From contig ARYC01002599.1 of assembly GCA_000711775.1 (NCBI GenBank), positions 1-64,000 of the forward strand: a stretch of 64,000 bases of DNA, given 5' to 3'. The position numbers and the translations under genes were made by a program. Origin of the DNA: Oxytricha trifallax (lineage: Eukaryota; Ciliophora; Spirotrichea; Sporadotrichida; Oxytrichidae). The notes under the pieces are model-generated. The model was not told where the DNA came from. It made no database searches and saw nothing but the letters and a program-made list of their open reading frames with translations. Within the stretch, counting starts at the first letter, position 1. Each line of letters starts with the position of its first letter. Shown here piece after piece: positions 47,943 through 60,460 of the stretch.

Positions 47943-50837
47943 ATGAATAGCGTAAATTAACAACCTAGAAGTAAACTTGATTATAAAAAGGGTTAATTTT
48001 TTATATTTATATGTGTGTGAGTTTAAGATATCTTGATAGATTAAAAAACCATTCTTATCTGTTCTTTTAGTTATACAAAACCAAGAGAACATGAAGGATA
48101 TGCAAGGTCCAGGCCCTAAATCTATATCAGGCAAACCCTCTAAGCCAACTATGTCAGGTCAACCTGGCATGAATAATGCAGCAACAGGAGGAGCTGTTGC
48201 TTATGGGAATTTCAATGTCGGGGACTAGTCCACAATGACCATTGGAGGACCAGCCAGCAAACCAGGAAATAGTAAAGCAACCGTGGGTTCTAAGGGCAGT
48301 AATAAGACCATCAATAAGGACTTTAAAGCAGCTTATAATCAACTACAGAATCAAATAATTCAGAGTGAGATACTTGGAGTGGGTGGAAGTCAAAATGGAG
48401 GAAATGGCATGTCATAAAATGGTCAATCGCAAGATATCATTAAGCACATGATCGGGGAGTAATCATTGGAAGACTATTTAAGAGTAAGTCTAAGAATTAT
48501 GGAAAGTCTTTTTATAGGTCAACTAAATGAACAAGTCAAGCATTAACAAGGAGAAAGCTTACGACAGACTTTACAAGGATCATGAGTACTTGAAAAATAA
48601 GAAAAAAGAGCTACATGATATTCAGAAAGCCAAGGCAGATGAAGAATTGAAAGAATGTACTTTTGCACCCACTATGGTCTCTGAAAGAGGACATGGCTCG
48701 TAGAAATAAGTGAGGTCTAAGGAGCAGTTTCTAGAATCTTAGCAAAAGTTTATGAAGGACAAGGAAGAAAAATTGAAAAAAGCTAAACAGTATGTATTGG
48801 AGAAGGAAGTAGGCTAGTCTAAGAAAGTTAAGCCTTCTGATTTCAATGAGAAAGAATGGCTTGAAAGATTTATAATATTTTTCCATGAAATTTTTTATTT
48901 TATATTTTGATATTCGTTTTACCAAAAAGGAGGAGAAGAAGAAAACTTATGAAGATCCAAATACAACTTTTAAACCTTAAATCTCAAAGAAAACAGAGAA
49001 ACTTCTTGGAGGGAAACATAGAAATGCCTTTGAAGAGCTATGTTAAGATTCAAAAAAAAGACAAGAAAAAGATAAGTAAAACGCAAATTAGAAAGTAGTG
49101 ATAGAAAATATGAAGACTTAAGAAGGATCAGTAGTTTTGCTATTTAAAAAGTTTGAGAAATAATTCAACAGAGCATTTGCATAGACAATTGGTGTGATGT
49201 AAATGAAAATTGAAGCAAACCCCAATGGTCAGCAAAATATCAAAGAGTCAGCTGTTAAGTATGATTAGGATATAAGTGTATGGAGAGAGCTAGAAAATGT
49301 TGAAGAATTATAGTTGCTTCTCAGTAAATTAGGGTTTGTGGATGAGAGTGATGCAAACGATAAGGAAGTATGTGAGGTCATTTCTTTAATGCTTGGTGGC
49401 AGGTTAAGCAGAAGAAATCTTATAGTATTCACTAGTTAAATCGAAAAAGTTCATTAAAACTGGATGGCCCCTCATATCGAAGGAGGTGACCTAGATCATA
49501 TACCTGAAGATTAAAAAGAATCCTACGGAGTAATGAATGAGGCAGGAGATTACTATGTTTCCGAAGCTGATGCAAAAAGAATAGTGAAAAGATTTGAGAA
49601 GTTAAGAAGCAGCAGACAGGAGTTTGTAAGAAGCCAATTATTTCTCAAAGCTCAAAGACTTTAATAACCAGTTGACACCAACTAGTATCATCCTGTGATT
49701 AATTAAAAATCAAAGAATATGGTTATAAATAAACAAAAAGATTAGGAAAAATCAGTTAATGAAGACTCTTAATCTTTCGTTATCCATGATAGAGCTTCTG
49801 CTTTGATTTAAAAAGGTAAAGATTATGAAAAAAAGAGAGAAAAGCTCAAAGAAGAAAGGGAAAAGCAACTTAAAGATTAGACATTTACATTCAAGCCTTA
49901 ACTTCAATCTAAATACAAATCTAAAGCCGCTGAGCAAAGATCACCAGAGAAGAGAGCCCCTAATTAGATCTTCGATGAACTTTATGTGAAAAAGGACAGA
50001 AAGACAGATGTAAGGACAGAAGATATTGAATATGAGAGAAATAAAGCAGAACTTACATTTCAACCTAAAATCTAAAACAATACTGGTGCTTAGAGCAAGT
50101 ATTTGGAAGTTATGGAGAGGCAAGCTCATGAAAGAGCAGAAAAATCAAAAGAACTAGAAGAAGAGAAGGAAAGAGAAAAGTAGAAATAGCAACTTAAGAA
50201 GCTTAGAGAAAAGAATAGTTAACCACCTCAATCAGCAAGAATGTCAAGGTTATACTAACCTACAGCCAAACTTGATTTAGCAGGAAGTTCTAATGTTCCA
50301 AAAGGCAAAGTATCTCTAAGTAGACCATAAACTTAATCGAGCAGTATTAGTAGAAAATCTATTTAATCTTTAGCTTCTAAGTCCAAGCTTACTGGAAACT
50401 AATCGTTGATAGCTTCCTCAGAAACTAAAACTTAGATTAAAACTACATAATAGCAACCTCTAGCAAAGGTTAAAAAATCAGTGAGAATTTAAGAAGAACC
50501 ATAATCTTCTTAATTGTAAAAGTAAAAGACTACTACCACAACTCAGCCTAAGACAACGAAATAAACTACTGAGTAATCAAAAGTTTAAACTTAGAAGACT
50601 GTTTAAAAGACTTCCCTATAAAAGCTGAACAATGATAAGAAAAAGTAAATTAGTACAACTAATTCTACAGAGGAAACTAAAATCAATGCCAAATCTGAAC
50701 CCTCAACTACAAAATCGGTATCAAGCCCTTAAAACTCTTTCCAATTAAAGGCTAGTTCAAAGCAAGTCAGTCCTGACAACTCAGTTAAATAGTAAAAGGA
50801 GACTTCCCCTTAAAATTTAGTCAATGATGAAGAATGA
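47943..50837 (+). CDS. large basic/coiled protein with repeated FxPx motifs (ciliary-type)
   Basis: Starts MNSVNQQPRSKLDYKK, then a Gly/Ser-rich linker. The body repeats a short motif at the ends of charged helices (CTFAPTMVSE, TTFKPQISKK, FTFKPQLQSK, LTFQPKIQNN), a pattern common in ciliate axonemal and basal-body coiled-coil proteins. Between repeats are Glu/Lys-rich helices. The C-terminal ~200 residues are Ser/Thr/Gln/Lys-rich and disordered. GT-AG introns occur near 47992-48069 and 48484-48518. A 49-bp IES (48873-48921) interrupts EWLERFTKKEEKK. TGA is at 50835-50837. Exact function unknown. Confidence 0.65.
48873..48921. other. 49-bp IES, pointer TTTA
   Basis: TTTA occurs at 48869-48872 and 48918-48921. 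Unexcised, the frame hits TGA; excised, it reads EWLERFTKKEEKKTYEDP. No GT-AG borders. Confidence 0.7.
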
Positions 50838-51158
50838 ACAAAAAGGAAATATTAGGATTAATATATTAAAAAACAACCAAAATCAATTTTCAGAAATTTA
50901 ATTAACTAATTATTTAAATTTAAATATTTTTTATTATAGCAGAAACTTAGATTATTAGAGAATTTCTAAATAAATATAATGCAAACTTTATTTTTGAAAA
51001 CTAATCTTAATCTTTGTTTATTCATATTTAAAATATGCTATTATTAGTAAATTGATGAAAAAAGCTCTATAATTACTCAATCAAAATATTTTACATTCAA
51101 TTGTAATTTAATACTTTTTTTTATTTCATTCTAAACTTTGATTATATTATATCTCGTT
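50838..51158. other. AT-rich spacer
   Basis: About 320 AT-rich bases between the stop of the FxPx-repeat gene and the inverted last segment of the SAXO gene. No frame or repeat of note. Confidence 0.5.
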
Positions 51159-51377
51159 TTTTAAAACAAAGCTCCTCAATTAGGAAAATCAACCTCACAG
51201 GCAACATTTGTAGATAAAGCAAAACTAGGGCAAGCAAGTCAAGTTATAAGACCCATAGATGAATTATTTGTACCTACATAATTACCTATGCAACTACAAA
51301 CCATCTCTCATTAAACTTTTGACTTAAAAACCGGAACAAGATGCACTAAACTTATTTTTACAGACAGAAAACTTTGA
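51159..51377 (+). CDS. SAXO-like protein, last segment (inverted)
   Basis: Begins with the 16-mer TTTTAAAACAAAGCTC (51159-51174). Read in the frame set by the minus-strand part, it continues KAPQLGKSTSQATFVDK, IRPIDELFVPTQLPM and TFDLKTGTRCTKLIF to TGA 51375-51377. It has no ATG of its own in this frame at the right place and lies on the opposite strand from the rest of the gene. Confidence 0.8.
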
Positions 51378-51454
51378 GAAAAAATCACATTTAATAGTTC
51401 ATAATGAATTTCATTAATTTTTAATTTCCTTAATCAAAGATTGTAAAGTTTGTT

Positions 51455-53119
51455 GAGCTTTGTTTTAAAACGGTAGTTATCCATCCATCATCCTCATTCT
51501 ATGTTCCTTTTTATGTTAATTGTCATGATCAATCATAAACTATGGCACAGTCTCTTTTGAGTTGCTATACTGCAATTTATAAGAAGTCTAATTTTGTAGT
51601 TTCATATCAATGAAATGGGCTTTCCTTTATGCCTGCTTGTATAGTGGACTCACTCCCCAATTTTAAAAGGTGTTTCTGTAAGTTGTCTGATCAATAAAGA
51701 TGTCATTCCTATCTTTTGAATGGTTTTAAACTTATATCTAATTCTAAAGGTTTTACTTTAAATTTTCTTGAGATTGATTAACATCGAAAGGCAAAAAGTG
51801 CTATTAATGAGTAGTTTTTAAATCTCTTTTAATTCTGAGAGGAGTTTTAACACTCTATCTAACCTTATCGAGGACAAATTATTCTGATTTTATGCCAGCT
51901 TCAATAGATTTGTTTCTACCAAACTCCTTCTCATAATTGCTCTTGGTATTTTGAGGATACTTGTAAAACCTCATTTGTTTCAATTAAAAATGAAGATTAA
52001 GAGATAAGAAAAATTAAATTATAATATATTTATTATTGGCTGAAATTATTTATAATTAGGCTAAAATAAAATTTGCACACCCTGATTGATTTATTTTGTA
52101 GAAACAATTAATCGAGTCAATGGTTTAATAATTAGCCCAAACATTACTAATTTCAGCCAATAATAATTATATTTTAATTTAATTGTTCTTATCTCCTAAT
52201 CTTCATTCTTAATTGACAAATGGGGTTTTAGAACAGATTTTTGTCTTTACTTTTTATACACTAACTACAGGATATGCAATTCACATGATCATTGTTGAAA
52301 TACTGTTGAAGATTTGTGCGTAAAAATCTATCAGTTTTCAATTCATAAACTGACTGATTTGGTTATTTAAGAGCTGATAGATTTTGGTCTGATTATACAA
52401 CATCATTTAGTTGATTCATATCTTACAAATATCTCTAAAGTTTTTAAGATACCCGAGATTTCTATTGAGACTTAGATCTAAATTTATCAAAGGAAACTTT
52501 CTAAACAGGAGATTTTCTATTAATTGGAGTTACATTTCGAGTATTTAAGATTTAAGAATTATGAGAATTTTTTAGTTAAATATTTTCTGGGTATTAAAAG
52601 TTTTTCAAATGTTTTATTGGAGTTTAAAGAGAACTATTGTTTATTTCCTATTAGTTCAAGATTTTCTTAACTTCATTCACATTCCCCTCCTAATTAATTC
52701 TCTTATTTAAAGACTTCTAAACTCTTTTTACCATAAATTTTTGTAATTAATGCTACTATTGATTAGTTCTTATTTACTTATCAATCGTTTCATTGAGATT
52801 TCTTCCCAAAGTCTAGCTTGTTTAATTTTGTAATGCAGATTATTAATTATTTTCGTGAAGAAGATGGTGATCAGTTTAGTTCCTATTAATGGGTATATTT
52901 CTACTTAAGTTTGATTTAAGATTAACTTATTACATTTTATTTTGCTTGAAATCTCTGCCATACATGCTCGTGAATAGCTAAAGAATAAAAGTTACATTGA
53001 AAGGTAAAATGTATTACGTCTTTCTATTTTTACTTCAAGTAGTGAGCAATCTACACTGATTACTAAGATATCCCATTTGGGTTAAAATCAGAGTCTTGGA
53101 GGCTTCTATTTATATTCAT
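51455..53119 (-). CDS. SAXO-like (stabilizer of axonemal microtubules) protein, main segment
   Basis: Starts MNINRSLQDSDFN; after a GT-AG intron near 52975-53055 it reads MYGRDFKQNKM. Repeats with conserved Tyr/Phe/Trp follow: YKYPQNTKSNYEKEFG, then FIDQTTYRNTFQNWG and HFIDMKLQNQTSYKLQYSN, as in SAXO Mn-type microtubule-binding modules. The product probably sits inside axonemal or cortical microtubules. The frame is interrupted by a family 2 TIR element (51966-52230); removal joins NLFY to KYPQN. The segment ends at TTTTAAAACAAAGCTC in complement (51455-51470). Read further it would stop at TGA 51411-51413. The same 16-mer starts the inverted segment on the other strand, which continues the protein. 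Confidence 0.75.
51966..52230. mobile_element. TA-flanked TIR element (family 2), copy 2 in SAXO gene
   Basis: Ends AAACCTCATTTG and AAACCCCATTTG (complement), TA at 51964-51965 and 52229-52230, arms containing AAGATTAGGAGATAAGAAC and AATTAAATTATAATAT. The unit is 265 bp. Removal keeping one TA restores KDKNLFYKYPQN across the site; unexcised, the frame is lost. Confidence 0.8.
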
Positions 53120-54265
53120 TTTTATTTTAATTAAAATTTTTATTTTAAATCTTTCAATATATAATTCTGATTCTGATAAAGTTAATATATTTTAGTTTTA
53201 TAAGTAAAAATAGCTCAATTTGTAGTTTTCATTATTGATGAAATCAAAAGAATTCGCTTATTTTATTTAAAAAATGAGAAAAAAATATCCCAATATGCTT
53301 GATAGATACTGTATATATAAGAAATTAAAGTAAACTAAGATCAAAGACAAAATGCAATTATGTATAAATAAATAAGATTTTGATAACATCTTTAATATCT
53401 ATTTTCTCAAATTAATGAGTTTATTTTTATGATCATATTTTTGTGAATACATAAGCAAAAATAATATTTCTATATAAAGAAAGGGGTTATTATAATATCT
53501 AATATAGTTTTAGTTTATATAACTTACTAGTTTTAATTATTGAATTATGTATAATTCTAAATTATTTTGAATGAGTATCATGATTTTAAATGTTGCCCTT
53601 TTTATAGATTTGAGTTAGATAATTTTTGATTTTTTCAATATAAAACATTCTTAACAATAATTGAAGTTCGAATAAAATAAAAAAAGAAAATATATCATTT
53701 TAGAGCATTGTTTATATTCTATAACGATATTATTCGATACTGGTTAGGGCATGCAGCTATTAGTAGCTAGTGATAATAAGAGTATATATGAAGAACTTCG
53801 ATAAAATCGAATTTCTCATCATCGAATAAATTTTATAAACATTTAAAAATAAGTGTAATTTAAATATTAATTTATCGAAGGCTTTTAAATAATGTTTAAG
53901 CATAAGCAAATAAATTTAAACATTGAAGTTGAAGAAAGAGAGTGATAATTTATAAGCCAAGACTAAATAAAGTAAAAGAAAGATAAAGAGGCTTTAGTTT
54001 AAAAGAAAGTTAAGTTTAGTTAAAATTTAAGCTCATTGTACGATGATTTAATATGGTCACTTTATGAAAACTTCAAAAAGTGTAACAACTATAAAATTAA
54101 CTCTAAAAGAATTTTGACTATGATATTAAATTTTTAGAAACTACTAAATTTGAAGTTCAGAGTTTTAATAGGTAATATTCTGGAACTTATTCGAATTTTG
54201 ATTATCAGCTTAATAATTTTTTAATTTTAAGCCTTAAATTTCGAATCTTCCCTCCCTTCTCAACT
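53120..54265. other. AT-rich intergenic region
   Basis: About 1.1 kb with no convincing coding frame, RNA gene or inverted repeat. It separates the SAXO gene from the homeodomain-like cluster. Confidence 0.5.
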
Positions 54266-55797
54266 TCATTTCTTAGATGCAGTGCTAGCTGTTCTATGCA
54301 ACTTAAGAGACTTCTCCTAGGCTTTTGCTGCAAGTTTAGCTTCTCTCTTGGCGACCTTTGCAATTTAGTTTTACTCCTTCTTTTTGCGGTCCCAGTTCCA
54401 CTTTGATACTTGACTGAAAGTGAAGTTCAGTAGAATGGCTAAGTCGCATTTCTTTTGATAATCCCAAGTTGGGTTCTTTTAATACTCTGCCTCGAGAATG
54501 TCCTTCTCCCCGCTTGACTTCTTCTGTCTTCGGAGCTTGTTCTTGATATCTAATAAATAAAAATTGCTTAGAAAAATCGATAGTAAAATAAATATGATAC
54601 GCTCATGCTCATTCATCAATAACTTTTGTCTCTATTCGATGTCAAAATCGACGTTCAATCTCTGCTATTGGGCTATCGTATTTTGTTAGGCTGAATCTTT
54701 TACTTATTAAAGCTTTTACTAAATTTATTAATTAATTAAGTTTTATTATTAAAGTCCCCCTATTAATAATTGAGCTGGTATACTCTACTAAAGTGGCTTG
54801 GTAAATTACTATTGATTAGCTGAAGTTACCCCGCAAGATTTTATCAGAGACTTTTAAACTTTAAAAAATTCTATTTAAAATTAAGTGGTTTTTATATAGG
54901 TTTATTATTGTAGTTTTAGAGGGCTTCTTTTTCTTTCTTCTTTATTCTATTGAAAATCTTTTCCCGATTGATTTTGGCTTTCAAAAGAAATTCCGCTGAT
55001 TGCGCTACCATTACGCGCTTAGGGATTTCTATCTTATAAATAGTGCAACAAAAATATTGTAAATAAATTATCTGTTTCAAATGGGGATGGTTAGCATCTT
55101 GTGGAAATTCGAGTAGGTGGATTCGTCGCAATTAAATCAAGATCATAATTTACCACTCCCACGTTTCTAGCTTGCTAAAGGAATTCTGCAGGGAGGACCG
55201 AGCTTGCCAAATTGTTGGGACGAGCTTACTATCTTACTTAGAGTTGAGACACTGGGATATGGGAGATAGTAACGATGTTTCCATTCTATAATTACCTGGT
55301 TTACTGCCCATTTTGAATTTAATGATGAAACATGGTATAATTATATTCGATTCTAATTTTTAAGTTGTAGAATACAATTTAATAATAATATAATGATGAT
55401 GAGTTACGGAAGTTTGATCTTGATCGGGGGCCGCATCATTTAACATGTCTCCATAGGCAAGTGAGTTTATTGACTACATACTGTTAACAAATTAAGTTCC
55501 TTGTTTGGTTGCAATCCTTATGCTTCTTCTTCTGTCGATACAAAAAATGCTGTCCTTGCCAGCCAATTGGGAAATTTATGATGGGATGGTCTGAAGATTA
55601 TTGAATAAAAATTTTGATAAACTTATGAAAAATATATCTGGGAATAAAATTAAATAAAAATTATAGAGTTCATATACTTGAGGGTCATTGTTAATAAAGA
55701 AAGAATTTCCCGTCGAAATTCTTGATTGAATTTATTAAATTGGAGTTTGCAAGATAAACTACGACTCCCCTCTGCCCAACTGCAACATTGAAGGCAT
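54266..55797 (-). CDS. homeodomain-like protein A
   Basis: The C-terminal part has a homeodomain-like helix set: LRRQKKSSGEKDILEAEYQK, then WDYQKKCDLAILLNFTFSQ and VSKWNWDRKKKE. The last resembles the recognition helix VxxWFxNRRxK, with W-N-W-D-R-K. A basic Ala/Lys tail ends at TGA 54266-54268. Upstream is a Gln-rich region (LLIGGLQQQNLINQQIQQK, IAQQQRLNVDFDIEQRQK), as in transcription factors. The N-terminus MPSMLQLGRGESQFIL is joined through inferred introns at about 55620-55680 and further in. A GT-AG intron lies at about 54549-54601. Two frames stay open at 54900-55300, so the middle is uncertain. It is probably a DNA-binding nuclear protein. Confidence 0.6.
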
Positions 55798-57911
55798 AGG
55801 AGAGATAATAAAATAGTTATTGAAAAACTAGTTATATGCTTTTTAAGTTACTTATCTTAATGAATTTAGTCTACATAGAATGCTTTATTATGTAAAAGAA
55901 ATTAAATTAGATGTTGAAAGTGGCGCTACCAATAGAGTTTAGATTTCTAATATGGTATTAGTGGTTGTGATTTTATATGGTATTAGGGTTTGAATTCATT
56001 TGATTTTACTATTTCATCGTCTATTAATTTTTGAATCTATTATTACGAGTAGATTTACTACGTTCTCTCTGATTTTAATATTAAAATAAATTTGCAATTA
56101 TATCCAATAATCTAATGCAATAAATTTATATACTGATTGATCATTGTGAATACTTTTAATTTAAATTTGAGAATCTTTTTGAGAATTTAATCGCATGATT
56201 GATTTTATAATATTAGATAAGAACTTCATAAATTAAACTATTGATAATAATAAAATAATCTTATAATTATTATAGAGATACATTCAAACTGTGAAATTAT
56301 ATAAAAATATATTATATCTAATTGAATAAGCTAAAGTGAATATATATATATATATATATATATCATTTTTAGCTTTACCTAATTCAGAATTAAAATCAAT
56401 TGTACCATTTTATTTCATCATGATATAAGTTAACTAGACAATAATATGAATTTTTAATTTTTTCTCAAATTTAGATGATTCAATTGAAAATGAGTTAACT
56501 CCCTTCGGGAATTTAATTATATAGTACTTTTGTAAAAATCAAGCTTATTTTAATACTCTCGTAACGTTTTGTACTTAAATTGCCACTTTTTAGTTTAATA
56601 TAATATACTTTAGAATTCTTTCCTACAATAATATTTCGTAATTAAAGTAATAAAATTTTTATTGCAATAATTAAGTTGAAAAATACGATTAAAAAATGTT
56701 TTACTAACTTAACCAATAGAATTCTAATAAATAATATTTATGTCAAAATCATTTAAAACTATAATATTAAAATAATGAGATTTTATTCTAATTTTTTTTA
56801 ATTATTCATAGGTTTCAATGTTCTTATATAATAATTACAAATATCTATCAGAATAAGAGCTAGAGGTTTTCCATATATAATCAGGACTTGCGGTAAAAAG
56901 CTATAAAATAATGAAAAAACAATACAAAAATGGTAATGTTAATTTGATATTGAAAAAATACAATATTATAAAATTTCTGAAATAAAATTATCAAAAATTG
57001 TTTCACTAAGGTTCATGTTTATTATTATAATCCTTATAATTTGAAAATAATAACAATTGAAAATATTGATGATACTATGAGCAATAAAATCCAATAAATT
57101 TACTATTTCATAACTAATTCATTTAGACATTTGTGGAACTTTGTTAATATTTGTAGTATTTTTTTCCGAATTATAGTTTTAACTTAATGCCTCTTAATAC
57201 TAAGCGAGTTCTGAATTTTACATATTTAATCCTATGTCAAGTTCTAGTAATATTTCACATTAAAATAATGAAGTGTTTTGTGTTTTTAATTGGTAAATAA
57301 AAAGACAAATAATTTCTAAAATTTCTTCTCTTCCTGATTTTAAAATATGCAACTATCATAATTTATCTATCAGTTAACTTAAGATACTAATCTTTAAAAT
57401 AACTGAAAGAATTTATTATATTAATACTTTAAAATAGGGAATTGAAAATTATATTAATTTAAAATAAACAATATTATAGAAGCTATTATTAAAAGTATCT
57501 TGTATTAATTCTTTTTAGATAAAAGTATTAATCTTGCATTTTTTAAGTTTTATTATCCTAATAATAAATTCCATTCCATATTACAATTAATATCAATATT
57601 TGATATTATAATAAATTCTATTATTTAAGCACAAGATATTATGATAAAATAGGCAATAGTCACTTAGATTGTAATAATTTCGAATTAAATTTTATAAATA
57701 ATATTTCTATTTAAATGGAATTAGCTTTTAGTCAGTAGTAAGAATAGTTAAAGGAAAAAGTAGAAATTCTAGTTGTTTCCTTGGCATTATTAATATTATA
57801 AAAAGAAAGTAGTAAATTTTATTAGAAAATTCTAAACAATTTGATTCAAAATTAGTTTCATTTATAGCATTTAATTGTGTTTATTGTTATAATAGATTTA
57901 AGGAAATATCC
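55798..57911. other. gene-free AT-rich stretch
   Basis: About 2.1 kb of extreme AT content with a TA dinucleotide run at about 56339-56363. No frame with codon-like composition was recognised. It may be germline-limited spacer. Confidence 0.5.
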
Positions 57912-60460
57912 TCATGAATTCTATATAATGTTCTGAGTTTTAATTGACTTCTGCTTTGATTTGGACTTCTTTTCTAGTAATTTCTTTTCTCTCTTACTTT
58001 TCCTCTGTAAAATTCTTCCTTCATTTTACTTGCGATCCCAGTTCCACTTTGTTACTTGATTTATTTTACATCGAATTAATCAAAATTATACAAAAACGCC
58101 ATTTTAATTTGTAATATGATTGAAGGTTAAGTTCAGTTCGGCTGATAATAACAACTTCTACCCGTAACTCCAATTATGGTTCTGTTCATAGGCGTCCTCT
58201 AGACCCTAGAGTTATTAGACAAATATAGACAAAAAATATAAATAACTATAGTATTTCCTTTAAATTTGCCAATAATTTCAATATCAAATATGCTTTTTAT
58301 TATTATGATTTTATAATGAAAAAATTATGTGGAACTCTTAATATTTCATTAAATGTATCTAAATAAATTAAATTTTGCAATACTCGCTTGTCTTTCTTTG
58401 AAGTTGTTTCTTATGATTACCATTTGATATAACTAAACCATAATTATAAAATATATATATATATATAATAAAGAATATATATAATAAATTTAAAAAGAGA
58501 GATTAAATTAAAAACTTCTTATAAGGTACGATAATTTTATGAAAAAAATATTCTATTGATATTATAAAATGAAACTTTTTTTGGGAAAAAAAAAGGGATT
58601 TTATTTACGCTAAAAAAATAAAAAAATTACCTATTTAAATGAAAAGCAGATATTAGTTTTTATAAATAAAAGTATATTATTTTTTTTTAAAAATAACTTT
58701 AAATTAACAAGAAAAACACACTGATATAATATAAACTGTTATTTTTTAAATAAATATTGTAGGAATACATTCAAAATTGGGAAAATATAATTAATTAAAT
58801 TTATAATAAATCAAAATCTTGGCATTAGTGGCATTTAAACGATCTTGGGCTCATTCGATAGAGAATTCAAAATTAGCTGGACTTTACTATTGGCGGTACT
58901 ATTTTATCGCATACCTGAAGCGAGATAACTCCACTTTAATTAAACCCCTCAAAATACAATAAATTATACCCTCACATTAAAGTAAAGTTATCTCGCTCCA
59001 GGGATGCGATAAAATAGTACCACCAAAACCAAAGTCCAGCTAATTTTGAATTATCTATCAGCCCAAGATCGTTTAATTGGCCAACTTTAACTGCCAAGAT
59101 TTTGATTTATTATAAATTTAATTAATTATATTTTCCCAATTTTGAATGTATTCCTACAATAATAGTAATTTTAACTCATATTTTTTTAATTTATATTTAT
59201 ATAATAAATTTGCAAGCTGTTCCTTTATTTTCTTTTACTCCATCTTTTTAATATAGTCACGTAATTCATCAAAATCTTTCTATGAATTTGGACGAAAATA
59301 AAATTAATTAAAATATAAAAATAAAATAGTTAAAATATATTGGACGAGATTTAGGAGGACAGTAAGAAATGTTCTCATCCACTTCGACTTCCTGAGTATT
59401 ATTTACCTTTATGAAGCAATCTGAAAAGAATTTATCAGTATCAGTATTCTTAGGTTTGTAGTTCATTTGTTCATGTCTCTGCTAGTCCAAAAATACTTCA
59501 TTCAAATAATAATAATTAAATTTATATATATCATACATGTATTTATCATTCAATTTATGAGTTAGATCTCTTGAAATGTCATTGTTATGATTTTGATTTG
59601 CATCAGCGTGTTTTACTGATTAATTGAATTAGTAATTTTAATTCTGTCCAAAATATAAATTTTGATTTTGTTCAAAAACACTCTATAAATTTGTAGCTTC
59701 GTAGTTTATAAACATAGAATCAATTGCTCCAAATTGAAGGTTGCTTTGAGCAAGTCTAGAATTTGATTCAAGATTTTAGGTGCAAATTTTATTTTATCAT
59801 TTTTATAAATAAAGAAGGTAAATTTATATATAGTTGAGCAAATTTAACAAAAGGTCTCTTGCCTATATAGGTAAATAAATTATAAATTATATAACATTCT
59901 TAAAAATAATATTGTAAAATTTTAAAACTAATATTGTTGCATTTATAATATTTTAGAAAAAATTTGCTCTTATTTTTGTAAAAGAAAAGTTTACTTTGAA
60001 AAATTCCAATTTTTATATTTTTACTAATTTTTAAAAATGATTTTGGTTTTTTAATAAAAAATGACCATCCATATCGAAAAGATTCTAAATAAGATTGTTT
60101 TCTTGACTAAACTAGTATTGCTGATTTATCTGTGCAAATTAAGGAGGCAATTATTAGATTAATTTTAAATAGTTTTTAATAAATAAATAATAATATTAAT
60201 TTATGAATGAGATAGTGTTCATACAATTGTTGTTTATGTACTATTAAATTATAAGAAAAATTATATAAATTTATAAGTTTATTAAAACCGAGTTTAACAA
60301 AATTCAAAATTGCAAATCACTAAAAATTTTAAGCAAATTACAATATTTTGGGTAATCATAAGTCATATTGCTATTCTAGAGATGTTGTTCAAACTTCTTG
60401 AATGCTTCATAACTTGATTCTATTTTATTAAAATTTACAAACGATCCCATTGGAGTATAT
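57912..60460 (-). CDS. homeodomain-like protein B
   Basis: Paralog of A and C. The homeodomain-like part reads LEDAYEQNHNWSYGQKLLL, SAELNLTFNQ, then VTKWNWDRKQNEGR, with a Lys-rich tail to TGA 57912-57914. Upstream exons include DFDELRDYIKKMEQKK, TQEVEVDENISYCPPKSRPN, FSDCFIK, and SRLAQSNLQFGAIDSMFIN, which match copy C in order. A further coding piece near 60370-60450 (TPMGSFVNFNKIESSYEAF) is probably the N-terminal part. The gene is broken by a family 1 TIR element (58757-59161), a 52-bp IES and a 60-bp IES. The exon chain across 59200-58200 and beyond 59800 is only partly resolved. Confidence 0.55.
58062..58121. other. 60-bp IES in homeodomain-like gene B, pointer TGATT/AATCA
   Basis: TGATT at 58057-58061 and 58117-58121. 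Removal joins LNLTFNQ to VTKWNWD. Copy C has an IES at the same codon; copy A has none. Confidence 0.75.
58757..59161. mobile_element. TA-flanked TIR element (family 1), copy 2
   Basis: Ends TTGTAGGAATACATTC inverted at both sides, TA at 58755-58756 and 59160-59161. The internal conserved block, including TGGCATTAGTGGC and GCTGGACTTTACTATTGGCG, is related to the SDR-gene copy. It lies within the interval of gene B, between its coiled segment and the homeodomain. Confidence 0.85.
59296..59347. other. 52-bp IES in gene B, pointer TTGGACGA
   Basis: Direct repeat TTGGACGA at 59288-59295 and 59340-59347. Removal gives CPPKSRPNSQKDFDELRDY in frame. Confidence 0.65.

Noticed and set aside
54916-55131. 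71-residue minus-strand frame as a separate gene
   Set aside because: It lies within the homeodomain-like gene A interval and is open on both sides when TAA/TAG are read as Gln, so it is not an independent gene.
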